Shown here piece by piece: positions 46,559-54,421 of a stretch of 64,000 nt of DNA. The stretch lies in assembly GCA_024637145.1 (NCBI GenBank), contig JAGXFQ010000005.1, forward strand, positions 1 to 64,000, read 5' to 3'. The stretch's first letter is position 1. Each line of letters opens with the position of its first letter. The stretch comes from Desulfobulbaceae bacterium (GTDB lineage: Bacteria > Desulfobacterota > Desulfobulbia > Desulfobulbales > SURF-16). Position numbers and translations under genes: made by a program. The notes beneath the pieces are model-generated. The model was not told the DNA's origin. It searched no databases and worked only from the letters and a program-made list of their open reading frames with translations.

Positions 46559-47248
46559 ATGAGGATGATGATCACTGCCAAGTGGGCAAGGCCAGGCGTT
46601 TCTGTGAAGCATTGGGAGCCGGGCCTGCTGTTTGCCCTGGTGGCCCTGGCCCTTATGCTCTCGGCAATAAAGCCCTTTCGCTTTCAGATCTGGTTTCTCG
46701 AGGTGGCGCCGGTGTTCATCGGGGCTGTGTTGCTGGTTGCCAGCCGCCGTTCTTTTCCACTCACCATGTTGCTTTATCGCCTTCTTGCCCTGCATGCCCT
46801 GATTCTCATTGTCGGGGGCCATTACGCCTATGCCAGGGTCCCGGTGGGTTTCTGGTTCCAAGACCTTTTTGATTTAAGTCGCAATCATTATGATCGCCTT
46901 GGTCATCTGGCTCAAGGCTTTATCCCTGCCATTCTGGCCCGGGAAATTTTGCTGCGCCGGACCCCCCTTGTCCCTGGGAAATGGCTCTTTTTTCTTGTTC
47001 TCTGCGTCTGTCTGGCCTTCAGCGCCTTTTATGAGCTTCTGGAATGGTGGGTGGCGCTTCTGGATGACGGCGTCTCCCAGGATTTTCTGGGGAGCCAGGG
47101 GGATGTCTGGGACACCCATTGGGATATGTTTCTGGCTCTGCTGGGGACGCTGGCTGGCCAGCTTCTTTTGGCAAAGCCCCATGACCGGGCCCTGGCCCGG
47201 TTGACGCCAGCACCGCCAAAAGCCTCGGATGACTCGGGTGAGGGGTAA
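46559..47248 (+). CDS. DUF2238 / YjdF-like membrane protein
   Basis: 229 residues, five to six transmembrane helices. A conserved HYAYARVPVGFW segment and the ending with WWVALL, SQGDVWDTHWDM are the marks of the DUF2238 (YjdF) family; the role of the family is unknown. Start ATG 46559 is preceded by AATGAGGG; ATG 46565 is also possible. Confidence 0.88.
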   Translation: MRMMITAKWARPGVSVKHWEPGLLFALVALALMLSAIKPFRFQIWFLEVAPVFIGAVLLVASRRSFPLTMLLYRLLALHALILIVGGHYAYARVPVGFWFQDLFDLSRNHYDRLGHLAQGFIPAILAREILLRRTPLVPGKWLFFLVLCVCLAFSAFYELLEWWVALLDDGVSQDFLGSQGDVWDTHWDMFLALLGTLAGQLLLAKPHDRALARLTPAPPKASDDSGEG

Positions 47249-47301
47249 GGCGCCGCGGGGTGGGGGGAATCCTGGGCCGGCATTTTTTATGGCAGGGTGC
47301 T

Positions 47302-48147
47302 TCAGGTCAGGAGCTGGCCTCCTGCTGTTGAGGGCTGAAAAGGCAATCCGGCGAAATGGGCATGGAAGGCCGGACAGTAGCGCTCAATACAGGTGTAGAT
47401 GCGTTTTCTGAGCAGCGGTTTGCGGATCACCTCCAGGACACATTCTTTGCGAACGATGGGCAGGAGTTCTCTCACGGATTGTACGGCGGTCTGCACCACG
47501 ATATTGGCATCGCCAAAGATATGGCGTGCGGCCCTGTTTTTCTCGACAATGGCGAGGAAATGGTTGCCGTCCACAACGGGCATTATGATATCGAGAAAGA
47601 CCAGGTCAAACTCTTCGCTGAAATAGTAAAAAAGGGCTTCAGCCACGGAATCCACGGCCGTGATCTGGATATCCTTATTAAATGTTTTGATAAATTCTTC
47701 CAGTAAGGTCAGGTTCAGCACCTCATCATCAATAATCAGGATTTTCGTATCCGCCGCAGTAGGTTTGGGGGCACGCTCCCTGGGGCTGGTGGTGACAAAA
47801 GGCACCATGGTGGCGGTGAAATTATGCGTGGCGCGACCCTCCATATCCATGGAGCCGTTTTGCTGCAGGTTATCCAGGAGCGCTAGGCAGGCCCTGATGA
47901 GTTTGGGGTCCGCTTCCTGATTGCGTCTGGCCGCGGTGTCCAGGCCACGGGCCGCCAGGGCGGTCACTCGGGTGATGTTGTCGAGGCTGAAGAGATTTGC
48001 CACTCCACGGAGGGTACGGAGGGATTCTGCGCCGTTGCTGAGGCTCTTTGGGTCGGTAGGTTTTTTCTCCAAGGCCAGCAGGAGTTGTTGGGTCTCTTGG
48101 ATAAGGGCTTCAGCGGCATCCTGAAAATTAAGGGCCTGGTATGCCAT
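47302..48147 (-). CDS. Response regulator with His-less Hpt-like N-terminal domain
   Basis: 281 residues. N-terminal four-helix-like region (about 5-105) resembles an Hpt domain, but the expected His of the HxLKG motif is Arg (LRTLRGVA, about 43-50), so it cannot accept phosphate. A receiver domain (about 132-255) is intact, with DDE, the phosphoacceptor Asp in LVFLDIIMP and Lys in VIRKP. No output domain. Preceded by a promoter-like sequence (48251-48280). Possibly a phosphorelay modulator or scaffold. Confidence 0.85.
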   Translation of the reverse strand: MAYQALNFQDAAEALIQETQQLLLALEKKPTDPKSLSNGAESLRTLRGVANLFSLDNITRVTALAARGLDTAARRNQEADPKLIRACLALLDNLQQNGSMDMEGRATHNFTATMVPFVTTSPRERAPKPTAADTKILIIDDEVLNLTLLEEFIKTFNKDIQITAVDSVAEALFYYFSEEFDLVFLDIIMPVVDGNHFLAIVEKNRAARHIFGDANIVVQTAVQSVRELLPIVRKECVLEVIRKPLLRKRIYTCIERYCPAFHAHFAGLPFQPSTAGGQLLT

Positions 48148-48187
48148 ACGAGTCTTCTCCCGTCTTTATTTTTAACCCTGGTGGCAG

Positions 48188-48202
48188 CAAAGAGTGATGC
48201 CC
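48188..48202 (+). repeat. Direct repeat, left copy
   Basis: CAAAGAGTGATGCCC, identical to 48652-48666. The pair brackets the fossil region. Confidence 0.7.
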
Positions 48203-48250
48203 GGTTGACGTCGGAGATGTGGTGGAGAGCAGAGAGCTGATTGTTTTTAA

Positions 48251-48280
48251 AGTATAGCTTGGAAAAATCCGTAAGTTCAA
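48251..48280 (-). promoter_or_regulatory. Promoter-like sequence of the response-regulator gene
   Basis: Minus strand TTGAAC (48280-48275), 18-nt spacer, TATACT (48256-48251), about 100 bp upstream of the ATG at 48147. Confidence 0.4.
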
Positions 48281-48430
48281 ATTGAAAGTGATGGGGGGGG
48301 AATTTTTTTTTAAATCTTGAATGATGTTAGGGGAGAGCGGATTGAGGGCTGGAACAGCGGGGCTTCAGTTTGCGCCTCTCTGCTTTGTGGCCTGCCCCGA
48401 CCCTTTAATCCTCTTCAGCACCATCGTGCT

Positions 48431-48532
48431 GGTCTGGGTGGACAGGGGCAGGTCGACGAGTTCGTCAAGAAAAATGACACCGTGGTCAGCTGCCTCATAA
48501 CGGCTCGTACCGGAGCGGTCAGCGCCGGTAAA
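48431..48532 (-). pseudogene. Fragment of a sigma-54-dependent activator (AAA+ core)
   Basis: About 34 codons on the minus strand read KFTGADRSG, then RYEAADHGVIFLDEL and DLPLSTQ. This is the GAFTGA-loop to Walker-B segment of an NtrC-family activator (usual consensus GAFTGA, GGTLFLDE, DLPLSTQ). There is no Walker A before and no continuation after, and the first Gly-Ala of GAFTGA is lost at the junction with the cytochrome fragment. Not a functional gene. Confidence 0.75.
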
Positions 48533-48764
48533 CTTTGTGACTGGAACAAGGCTGCCGAGGCGGGCATGAAGGCCTCTGGTCTTGAGTATTCCGGTGCGTA
48601 CGGTTTTGCCGCCACCGAGACCTACTGGCCCATCAACCATATGGTTGCTGCCAAAGAGTGATGCCCTGAAGTGCAACCACTGTCATGGCTCTGCGGGTTG
48701 TCTTGACTGGCAGGCCTTGGGGTATAAAGGGTGATCCCCGCACGGTAAAGGGCGCAGCGCCTAA
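48531..48764 (+). pseudogene. C-terminal remnant of an octahaem/multihaem c-type cytochrome
   Basis: Plus-strand codons read KLCDWNKAAEAGMKA, then SGAYGFAATETYWPINHMV, then AAKE, matching the conserved tail of octahaem tetrathionate-reductase-like cytochromes. An extra base at about 48659-48662 shifts the frame, after which ALKCNHCHG gives a haem-binding CxxCH motif followed by LDWQALGYKG. A second extra base at 48728-48732 is needed to continue GDPRTVKGAAPK to a stop. The N-terminal part is missing, so it is a dead fragment. Confidence 0.8.
48652..48666 (+). repeat. Direct repeat, right copy
   Basis: CAAAGAGTGATGCCC, identical to 48188-48202. It spans the first frameshift of the cytochrome remnant. 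Confidence 0.7.
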
Positions 48765-48778
48765 ATAGGGCTCTTCTC

Positions 48779-48809
48779 GCCGCCCTTCTGCCGCCGGCAG
48801 AAGGGCGGC
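48779..48809. repeat. GC-rich palindrome
   Basis: GCCGCCCTTCTGCC, three-base loop, GGCAGAAGGGCGGC: 14-bp perfect arms. Its CCCTTCT...CCGCCGG...AGAAGGG core is shared with the palindrome inside batC (13232-13259). Confidence 0.75.
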
Positions 48810-48815
48810 TGCCTG

Positions 48816-48858
48816 CCAATAAAAAAGCCAGGGCATTTTGCCCTGGCTTTTTTATTGG
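48816..48858. terminator. Bidirectional terminator
   Basis: A 20-bp perfect inverted repeat (CCAATAAAAAAGCCAGGGCA and its complement) with a TTT loop; T-rich on both sides. Sits between the pseudogene and the 93-residue gene. Confidence 0.8.
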
Positions 48859-48946
48859 TATTTTGTATGGTGGGGCTGGTTTTACGATGCAGAGGCGGTG
48901 TTTTTTTCAGGGCCTTTGAAGGACAAAAAAGTAGATAGGAAATAAA

Positions 48947-49228
48947 ATGGCTGAAACCATTGATGAATTGACCATTGATTGGGAAGAGGATGGTGTGCTG
49001 ACCTGCAAGGAGATTGACAAGGTCGTCCTTTCCAAGGGGGCCTGGACCACCATTCTTTTCCGTTACCAGCAATGGGACAAGAAAAAAGAGGCGTATGGTG
49101 CCGATTTGTATCGCATCCAGCGTTATCAAAAAAGAAACGGCGAGTATCAGAAGAAGGCCAAATTCAATATCTCCAGCCCAGCGCAGGCCCGCAAGATTAT
49201 TGAGGCGCTGCAGGGATGGCTGGATTAG
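48947..49228 (+). CDS. Conserved hypothetical protein, PC4-like beta fold
   Basis: 93 residues, soluble. The central section (KGAWTTILFRYQQWD...YRIQRYQKRNGEY) is a run of beta strands ending in a helix (QARKIIEALQGWLD). The layout resembles small PC4/p15-like single-strand nucleic-acid-binding proteins, but the assignment is tentative. AGGAAAT precedes the ATG. Convergent with the next gene. Confidence 0.8.
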   Translation: MAETIDELTIDWEEDGVLTCKEIDKVVLSKGAWTTILFRYQQWDKKKEAYGADLYRIQRYQKRNGEYQKKAKFNISSPAQARKIIEALQGWLD

Positions 49229-49285
49229 AGATCAGACTGAAGCAGTCAGAAGAGGGCCTGCTGTTTGGCGGAGACTCTGCGCCAC

Positions 49286-51196
49286 TTATTCCTGCATGCT
49301 GCCTTCTGCATCCTGCTTGCTGAATTTTTTCACCCGGCCGCTGCCCTGCCAGCCGGCCTCCCGAATCTCTCGGGTCAGTTCGGCGGTTACCTCCCACTTG
49401 TTTAAGGGGCTTATCAGGTAGAGGCCGTCCACAAAGGTCGAGACATCACTCATCAGCTGTCTGGTGTAATCCAGGGCGCATTTGCGCTGATCCTCCACCT
49501 TGTCATAGTGCCAGAGTTTTTTGCGCAGGGCCTCCGGAATGGCAATGCCGGGCACCTCGTTATGGAGAAAGTCGGCATTGCGCGCCGAGATCAGCGGAAA
49601 GATGCCGGGCAGAACCAGCAGTTCAAGATGGTTCACCGCCTCCATCATCTGTTCGATTTCCGCGGCGTCAAAGATGGGCTGGGTCATCACGAATTTGAGG
49701 CCCAGTTCCGCCTTGCGCTCCAGGCGTCTGATCTGCACCTCGGGCCGGGAGGGCCGGAAGGAAAAGGCACCGCCAATGGAGAAATGGGTCTGGGCCTTCA
49801 TGGCCTTGCCCGCCAGGTTACGGCCCTGATTAAAGAGGTCAATCATCCGGATCAGGCCAAAGGATTTGAGGTCAAAGACGCCGCTGGTGCCGGGCTGGTC
49901 ACTGGAGGTGGCCGGATCGCCGGTAATGGCCAGGATGCCGCTGATTCCTAAAAGATGGGCCCCCATGATCTGGGACTGGAGGCCCAGGATGTTGCGGTCC
50001 CGGCAGGTCAGGTGGATGATGGTCTGGATGTCCAGTTTCTCATGGATGAGATGGGCCAGGGAGAGGTTGTCGGCCCGCAGGATGGCCAGGGGATTCTCGC
50101 CCAGGGAGATGGCATTGGCCCCGCTTTCTTTCAGCACCCTGGCCCCCTCAATGACACCGTCTACGGCCAGGTGGGTGGGAGGGTCGAGCTCGACGATGAT
50201 GGGGAGCTGGTCCCCCGGCAGGTTTTCCAGCAGGGCCCCGTTTGTCTGGCCCCTTTTTTGGTCGACGCTCTGCAGGCTGCTGTCGCCCTGGACATCAGCG
50301 GAACGCATCAGGGGGCGCCGTTTTATTTTCAGGTGTTGCTGGAACTCGTGGATGTGGGCAGGAGTGGTGCCGCAGCAGCCCCCCACCAGCCTGGCCCCCA
50401 GTTTAATCATGGCGGCCAGGGACTTTACCATATAGGCGGGTTCAGCTGGATAGACCATGCGGTGGCCGACAATCTCCGGGAAGCCGGCGTTGGGGAAGGC
50501 GGACAAGGGGACCTTGTCGCGCAGGGGGGAGAGATGTTCAATGGCGGTGAGCAGGGAGGAGACCCCCCGGCCGCAGTTGCCACCCACTACATCAGCACCG
50601 GCGGCCAGGGCGGCTTCGCCGCAGGTAAGGGCATCCATGCCGGCGGCGGTCTTGCCCCCTGAGGGATAGGCCATCTGGGCGACAATGGCCGTGTCCGTAA
50701 TACTCCGCGCTGTTTTTATGGCCAGAATCAGCTCCTCAAGATGGGTGAAGGTCTCAAAGAGCAGGAGGTCAACACCGCCTTCAAGGAGGAGCTCGATCTG
50801 TTCGCGGAAGGTTTCCTGCAGCACCGCGACGCTGGTCTCGCCGGTGGAGAGGGGGAACTCCATGCCGGAGGGGCCGATGGAGCCGGCCACATAGATATCA
50901 GGGCCGGCAGCCCTCTTGGCCAGCAGCACGCCGGTGAGGTTGATGTCGCGGAGCTTGCTGTCTAAACCCGCTTCTTCGAGCTTGCAGCGATTGGCGCCAA
51001 AGGTGTTGGTCTCAATGAGCTGACTGCCGGCCCTGATATACTCCTCGTGGATGGAGTAGATCAGGTCTGGTTCGCTGATATTAAAGCGTTCGGTATCTTT
51101 GCCTAGTTCCAGGCCCTTACTGTAGAGATAGGTGCCAATGGCGCCGTCACCAAGAAGGACCTTGTCGAGAAGATAATCGCTTAAATTGGGTTTCAT
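49286..51196 (-). CDS. Bifunctional homocysteine S-methyltransferase / methylenetetrahydrofolate reductase
   Basis: 636 residues. The N-terminal domain (about 1-295) is a zinc-dependent homocysteine methyltransferase with the Zn-binding GGNC (about 207-210) and GGCC (about 273-276) motifs. The C-terminal domain (about 335-620) is a MetF-type (beta/alpha)8 flavoprotein (VELDPPTH, GDPATSSDQPG, KFVMTQPIF). It could supply both 5-methyl-THF and a methyl transfer to homocysteine. Same architecture as Bacillus YitJ. It is one of three MTHFR-related genes in 9.4 kb. Confidence 0.92.
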   Translation of the reverse strand: MKPNLSDYLLDKVLLGDGAIGTYLYSKGLELGKDTERFNISEPDLIYSIHEEYIRAGSQLIETNTFGANRCKLEEAGLDSKLRDINLTGVLLAKRAAGPDIYVAGSIGPSGMEFPLSTGETSVAVLQETFREQIELLLEGGVDLLLFETFTHLEELILAIKTARSITDTAIVAQMAYPSGGKTAAGMDALTCGEAALAAGADVVGGNCGRGVSSLLTAIEHLSPLRDKVPLSAFPNAGFPEIVGHRMVYPAEPAYMVKSLAAMIKLGARLVGGCCGTTPAHIHEFQQHLKIKRRPLMRSADVQGDSSLQSVDQKRGQTNGALLENLPGDQLPIIVELDPPTHLAVDGVIEGARVLKESGANAISLGENPLAILRADNLSLAHLIHEKLDIQTIIHLTCRDRNILGLQSQIMGAHLLGISGILAITGDPATSSDQPGTSGVFDLKSFGLIRMIDLFNQGRNLAGKAMKAQTHFSIGGAFSFRPSRPEVQIRRLERKAELGLKFVMTQPIFDAAEIEQMMEAVNHLELLVLPGIFPLISARNADFLHNEVPGIAIPEALRKKLWHYDKVEDQRKCALDYTRQLMSDVSTFVDGLYLISPLNKWEVTAELTREIREAGWQGSGRVKKFSKQDAEGSMQE

Positions 51197-51522
51197 GGGT
51201 TTTGTTGGGTGGGCTGGATAAAAAAATGCTTATTTTCAGGCACCATACCATCTCTTCCCCCAACAGCAAAGAAGGAAGCAGCTTTTTGCTGCAAGGATTG
51301 AGCGGCGTTGATGCCGCTGAGAGGGAGGTGCGGAAAAGGTGCTTCTGAAAAACAAATGGCAGGGCGGAGATTGATTGGTATTACCTATTGTCTTTTTTGG
51401 ATGCCAGCCGCTATCAATAGGGGTTCATGAGGGGTGGCCGGTAAAAAAGAAGAGCGCCCCTGCTTTTTGGCTCCCTGGTCGTGCCGGGCCATGACCAGGG
51501 GGTGTTTGAAAAAGGAACGAGT
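51197..51522. other. Divergent intergenic region of the MTHFR fusion and yedF
   Basis: About 325 bp. It holds several short hairpins, the strongest being the yedF leader hairpin at 51473-51500. No gene seen. Confidence 0.55.
51473..51500 (+). promoter_or_regulatory. Hairpin in the yedF leader
   Basis: CCCTGGTCGTG pairs with CATGACCAGGG (one G-U) around a CCGGGC loop, ending 22 bp before the yedF start codon. No T-tract, so it may affect translation or stability rather than terminate. Confidence 0.5.
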
Positions 51523-52131
51523 ATGGCAACACAGGTATTGAACTGCCAGGGGCTCAATTGCCCGCAGCCGGTTATCCGCACCAAGGATCTGCTGGCGGCT
51601 ACGGCAGAGGGGGAACTTCTGGTCATTGTCGATAATGAAGCGGCCCGGGATAATGTCAGGCGCTTTGCCGAAAGCCAGGGCCACGCGGTGACCGTTAGCA
51701 GGGTGGGCGGGCTCTTCCACCTGGCCATCACCCGGGGCAGCGGGGAGGCCGCAGGAGAGGCGCCGGCGGTTGCCTGTCCGCGACCGGCGGCCGGCAAGCG
51801 CATCGTCGTGCATATCTCTTCGGAATTCATGGGGCGAGGCGATGACGGCCTGGGGGCGCGTCTCATGGCCGCCTATTTTGACACCCTGGCCCAGTTTGCC
51901 AAAGATATCACCCATGTCACCCTGGTAAACTCTGCGGTAAAGCTCATCGCCCGGGGCTCACCCGTGCTGGCCGAGGCCCGGGAGCTGGAAAAGCTGGGGG
52001 TACAATTTATCGCCTGCGGGGTCTGTCTCAGCCATTTTGGCCTCGCTGATCAGGTCCAGGTGGGCATTATCTCCAATATGTACTCCATTATCGCCGCCCA
52101 TAAGGAGGCGGACCTGCTCCTGCGTCCCTAA
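51523..52131 (+). CDS. yedF: YedF: TusA-DsrE fusion, sulfurtransferase-like / selenium metabolism protein
   Basis: 202 residues. The N-terminal TusA domain (1-72) has the CPQP motif (LNCPQP) with the sulfur-carrying Cys. The C-terminal domain is DsrE-like (about 90-200) with Cys in the FIACGVC segment near 165. The fusion is known as the putative selenium metabolism protein YedF and may carry S or Se to SelD-type enzymes; function in this organism is inferred. AAGGA precedes ATG 51523; 14 upstream codons are rejected. Confidence 0.9.
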   Translation: MATQVLNCQGLNCPQPVIRTKDLLAATAEGELLVIVDNEAARDNVRRFAESQGHAVTVSRVGGLFHLAITRGSGEAAGEAPAVACPRPAAGKRIVVHISSEFMGRGDDGLGARLMAAYFDTLAQFAKDITHVTLVNSAVKLIARGSPVLAEARELEKLGVQFIACGVCLSHFGLADQVQVGIISNMYSIIAAHKEADLLLRP

Positions 52132-52190
52132 TGGCTCTTGCGGAGTGCCCCTTCTGCAGCAGGGCCCCCGGCCAAAAGGCATAACAGCTC

Positions 52191-52240
52191 TTTTCCATAA
52201 AAAAAGGCCACCCTTGAGGGCGGCCTTTTTTTATGGAAAA
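52191..52240. terminator. yedF terminator
   Basis: Long inverted repeat (TTTTCCATAAAAAAAGGCC / GGCCTTTTTTTATGGAAAA) with an inner CCC/GGG stem and a TTGA loop. T-rich on both strands. Confidence 0.85.
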
Positions 52241-52306
52241 CACATGTTGTGGTGGCAGCTAGTGCAGTGTATCACTTAAAGTTTCGTATATTTATGCAAC
52301 TCTGCC

Positions 52307-52411
52307 TTTAACCACAAAGGCATTCTTTTTAATACCCCCTTGAGGGGTACAAAAACACGAAGATCTTCTTGTTTTTATGTTTTTCTTTGTGCCTTCGTGT
52401 CTTTGTGATTC
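52307..52411. repeat. Degenerate palindromic intergenic repeat
   Basis: Contains ACCACAAAGGCA on the left, an imperfect 26-bp palindrome (AAAAACACGAAGA / TCTTCTTGTTTTT, 52351-52376), a TACCCC/GGGGTA hairpin (52333-52349), and CTTTGTGCCTTCGTGTCTTTGTG on the right as three related units. Motifs of the CTTCGTG/CTTTGTG kind occur as dispersed intergenic repeats in many bacterial genomes; here the copy is decayed. Confidence 0.5.
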
Positions 52412-52458
52412 GAATACAATAACGAAATTCTACACGTACATTTAAGTTCTACGGAGTA

Positions 52459-53127
52459 CTAGATGGTGAGGTCTTCCCGCACGATCTTGCGTGGTCCGCC
52501 ATGGCTGGTGGTTGACCAGTCGCGGATGGGAGCGATCCGGTCTAGGCCTTCGCTCTGGCCGATCCGGATCATCCGGTCATGGATGGCTTGCCAGATGCAC
52601 TCCACATCCGCATGGATTTCACAGCGACCGTTCACCGAGCCGCCGCAAGGGCCGTTCATCAGGCTCTTGGCGCATCGCACCACCGGGCAGAGACCGCCGG
52701 TGAGATGGAGAATGCAGTCGCCGCAGCCGGCGCATTGTTCAGACCAGATGCCCTGTTCGGCGGAGCCGCCCATGAAGGAGGTGTTCAGGGCCGGATAGAC
52801 GGTGTCTTGGGGGCGGAGATTGGCAATGAAGTTCACTCCCACCCCGCAGGCCGTGGAGACAATGGCGTCATAGGTACCCTTGAACTGATCAATGGAGTCG
52901 ATAAACTCCTTGTCACACTGGCGGACCAGGGAGTCGCAGCTCACCTGGGCCTCTTTGCCCTCTTTTTTCAGGCCGATGCGGATCAGGGAGGCCAGAATCT
53001 CGGCCTCACGCTCGCCGCCGGCAGAGCAGACAGAGACACAGCCCCGGCAGGCCAGGACCAGAATTTTTTTGGCATCCTTGACCATGGCCAGGATTTCCGC
53101 CACGGGTTTACGTTCGGCAATAATCAT
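52459..53127 (-). CDS. metV: MetV-like methylenetetrahydrofolate reductase partner subunit
   Basis: 222 residues. The Zn/Fe-S-type Cys pattern is rich: ACRGCVSVC near the N-terminus, CSEQCAGCGDC-type motif (about 130-140), CPVVRCAKSLMNGPCGG and GRCEIH. This is the C-terminal MTHFR domain (MetV) that in acetogens teams with MetF and HdrABC-MvhD. It lies at the end of an ATGA-linked cluster with mvhD and the HdrC-ferredoxin gene, so it is probably the acceptor of their electrons. Confidence 0.88.
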   Translation of the reverse strand: MIIAERKPVAEILAMVKDAKKILVLACRGCVSVCSAGGEREAEILASLIRIGLKKEGKEAQVSCDSLVRQCDKEFIDSIDQFKGTYDAIVSTACGVGVNFIANLRPQDTVYPALNTSFMGGSAEQGIWSEQCAGCGDCILHLTGGLCPVVRCAKSLMNGPCGGSVNGRCEIHADVECIWQAIHDRMIRIGQSEGLDRIAPIRDWSTTSHGGPRKIVREDLTI

Positions 53128-53543
53128 TTTGAGCCTCCGTCAAAAGCAGGACCTAGGGCGCTGATACGTTTATGCATTAACTGGGCAGCCTCCACAAATT
53201 CCAGGTGAAAACCGCGGGCGCAATGGAACATCTCGGCCCGTTCGGCGCCCAGGCCCAGTTCCTGTAAGGATTTCTGAACAGCAAGAACCCGTTTTGCCGC
53301 CCGTTCGCTGCCCTTTTTGTTGTGGCATGCATCCACTGGGCAGCCCACAAAAAAGACAGCGTCCGCCCCCTCTTCAAAGGCCTTGAGAAGGGTGATCTCC
53401 TTAAGTTTGCCGCCGCAGACCAAGCGGTTCAGGGTGACATTCTCGGGCATCCCATCGGCCTTCAGGCTCTCTGCTCCTTCGGCCAGGCTCTGCTGGGAGG
53501 TGTAATGACAACAAAATGCTTGGATATTTGGAGTAAAGCTCAT
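53124..53543 (-). CDS. mvhD: MvhD-like hydrogenase/Hdr electron-transfer subunit
   Basis: 139 residues. Family Cys are at FCCHYTS, VCGGK, GCPVDACH and HCARGF-like positions; they bind a [2Fe-2S] cluster and link Hdr complexes to their electron donor. Start ATG 53543 has GGAGAG upstream. ATGA overlap with metV; 59 bp after the HdrC-ferredoxin gene. No hydrogenase genes nearby. Confidence 0.88.
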   Translation of the reverse strand: MSFTPNIQAFCCHYTSQQSLAEGAESLKADGMPENVTLNRLVCGGKLKEITLLKAFEEGADAVFFVGCPVDACHNKKGSERAAKRVLAVQKSLQELGLGAERAEMFHCARGFHLEFVEAAQLMHKRISALGPAFDGGSK

Positions 53544-53602
53544 CTCACTCTCCGTAAAATTAAACCCGCCGGGCGGGGAGTCCATGGTCCACTTTCTCGT
53601 TT

Positions 53603-54160
53603 TCAGCCGGCAGTGGCAATGAGGCGTTCATCCTCACCCTGGTTCTGCCGGATAGCCTGGGCCGGACATTCCGCAACGCAGATTCCGCAGCCGCGGCAGG
53701 TCTCGGCGTCGATAAAGGCCACGCCTTTAACATCAATAACCGGGACCTCAAAGGGGCAGACCCGCACGCAGGTGAGGCAGGAGACGCATTGGTCGCGCTC
53801 CACCCAGGCGATTTTCCCCTTTTGGCGCAGATCCTCTTCACTGATAATACCCTCTTTCATGGCCAATTTCTGGAGAGCGGAGATGATGGCCGCAAAGCGG
53901 ACATTCTGGGGACAGACAAAGACACAGCCCTGGCACTGGGAGCAGTACCAGAGGAGGTCTGCCTTGAGCACTTGCTCTTTCAGGCCCATGCGGACCATGT
54001 GGATAATCTTGCGGGGGTCAAATTCAGGAATGGCCTGACTGACCGGGCAGGCGCCACTGCAGGCACCACAGGAAAAACAGGAGTTGAGATATTCGCCACC
54101 GGGGATGGCGGTCACCTCAGACCCGAAGTCGGCATTGATCTCTTTACTGGTGATTGCCAT
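53603..54160 (-). CDS. HdrC-like protein fused to a two-cluster ferredoxin domain
   Basis: 185 residues with four [4Fe-4S] motifs. The first two (CFSCGACSGACP and CSQCQGCVFVCP) are HdrC-like. The last two (CVSCLTCVRVCP and CRGCGICVAECP) resemble the C-terminal ferredoxin domain of HdrA rather than HdrC. The normal HdrA (flavin) and HdrB (CCG) partners are absent from the window. Heads a three-gene unit with mvhD and metV and probably carries low-potential electrons to MetV. Confidence 0.85.
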   Translation of the reverse strand: MAITSKEINADFGSEVTAIPGGEYLNSCFSCGACSGACPVSQAIPEFDPRKIIHMVRMGLKEQVLKADLLWYCSQCQGCVFVCPQNVRFAAIISALQKLAMKEGIISEEDLRQKGKIAWVERDQCVSCLTCVRVCPFEVPVIDVKGVAFIDAETCRGCGICVAECPAQAIRQNQGEDERLIATAG

Positions 54161-54421
54161 AATTTCCTCGTGTAAAAAAAATAAACAAACAGGATTTGAA
54201 GATTATTTTTGCGTAGAAAGCTGCGCGCCAGAATGTCAAAAAAAGGGGGTAAGAGACAAGACCGGCAAAAAAAACCAGCCGGGAATGCAAGAAGGGGCTG
54301 GCAGGATGGATATGTATCAAAAAGACAGTCAAAGAAGCTACCAGAAGCGCCCACCTTTTGTCAAGGAGATCTCAGGGGGATATCTCTCTATTTCTCCCTG
54401 TATTTAGGTAGTTGTACGGAC

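Larger units (their letters stand above)
52132..52458. other. Intergenic region with terminator and degenerate palindromic repeat
   Basis: About 330 bp between convergent yedF and metV. It contains the yedF terminator and a repeat-like element; both are listed separately. No gene seen. Confidence 0.6.
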
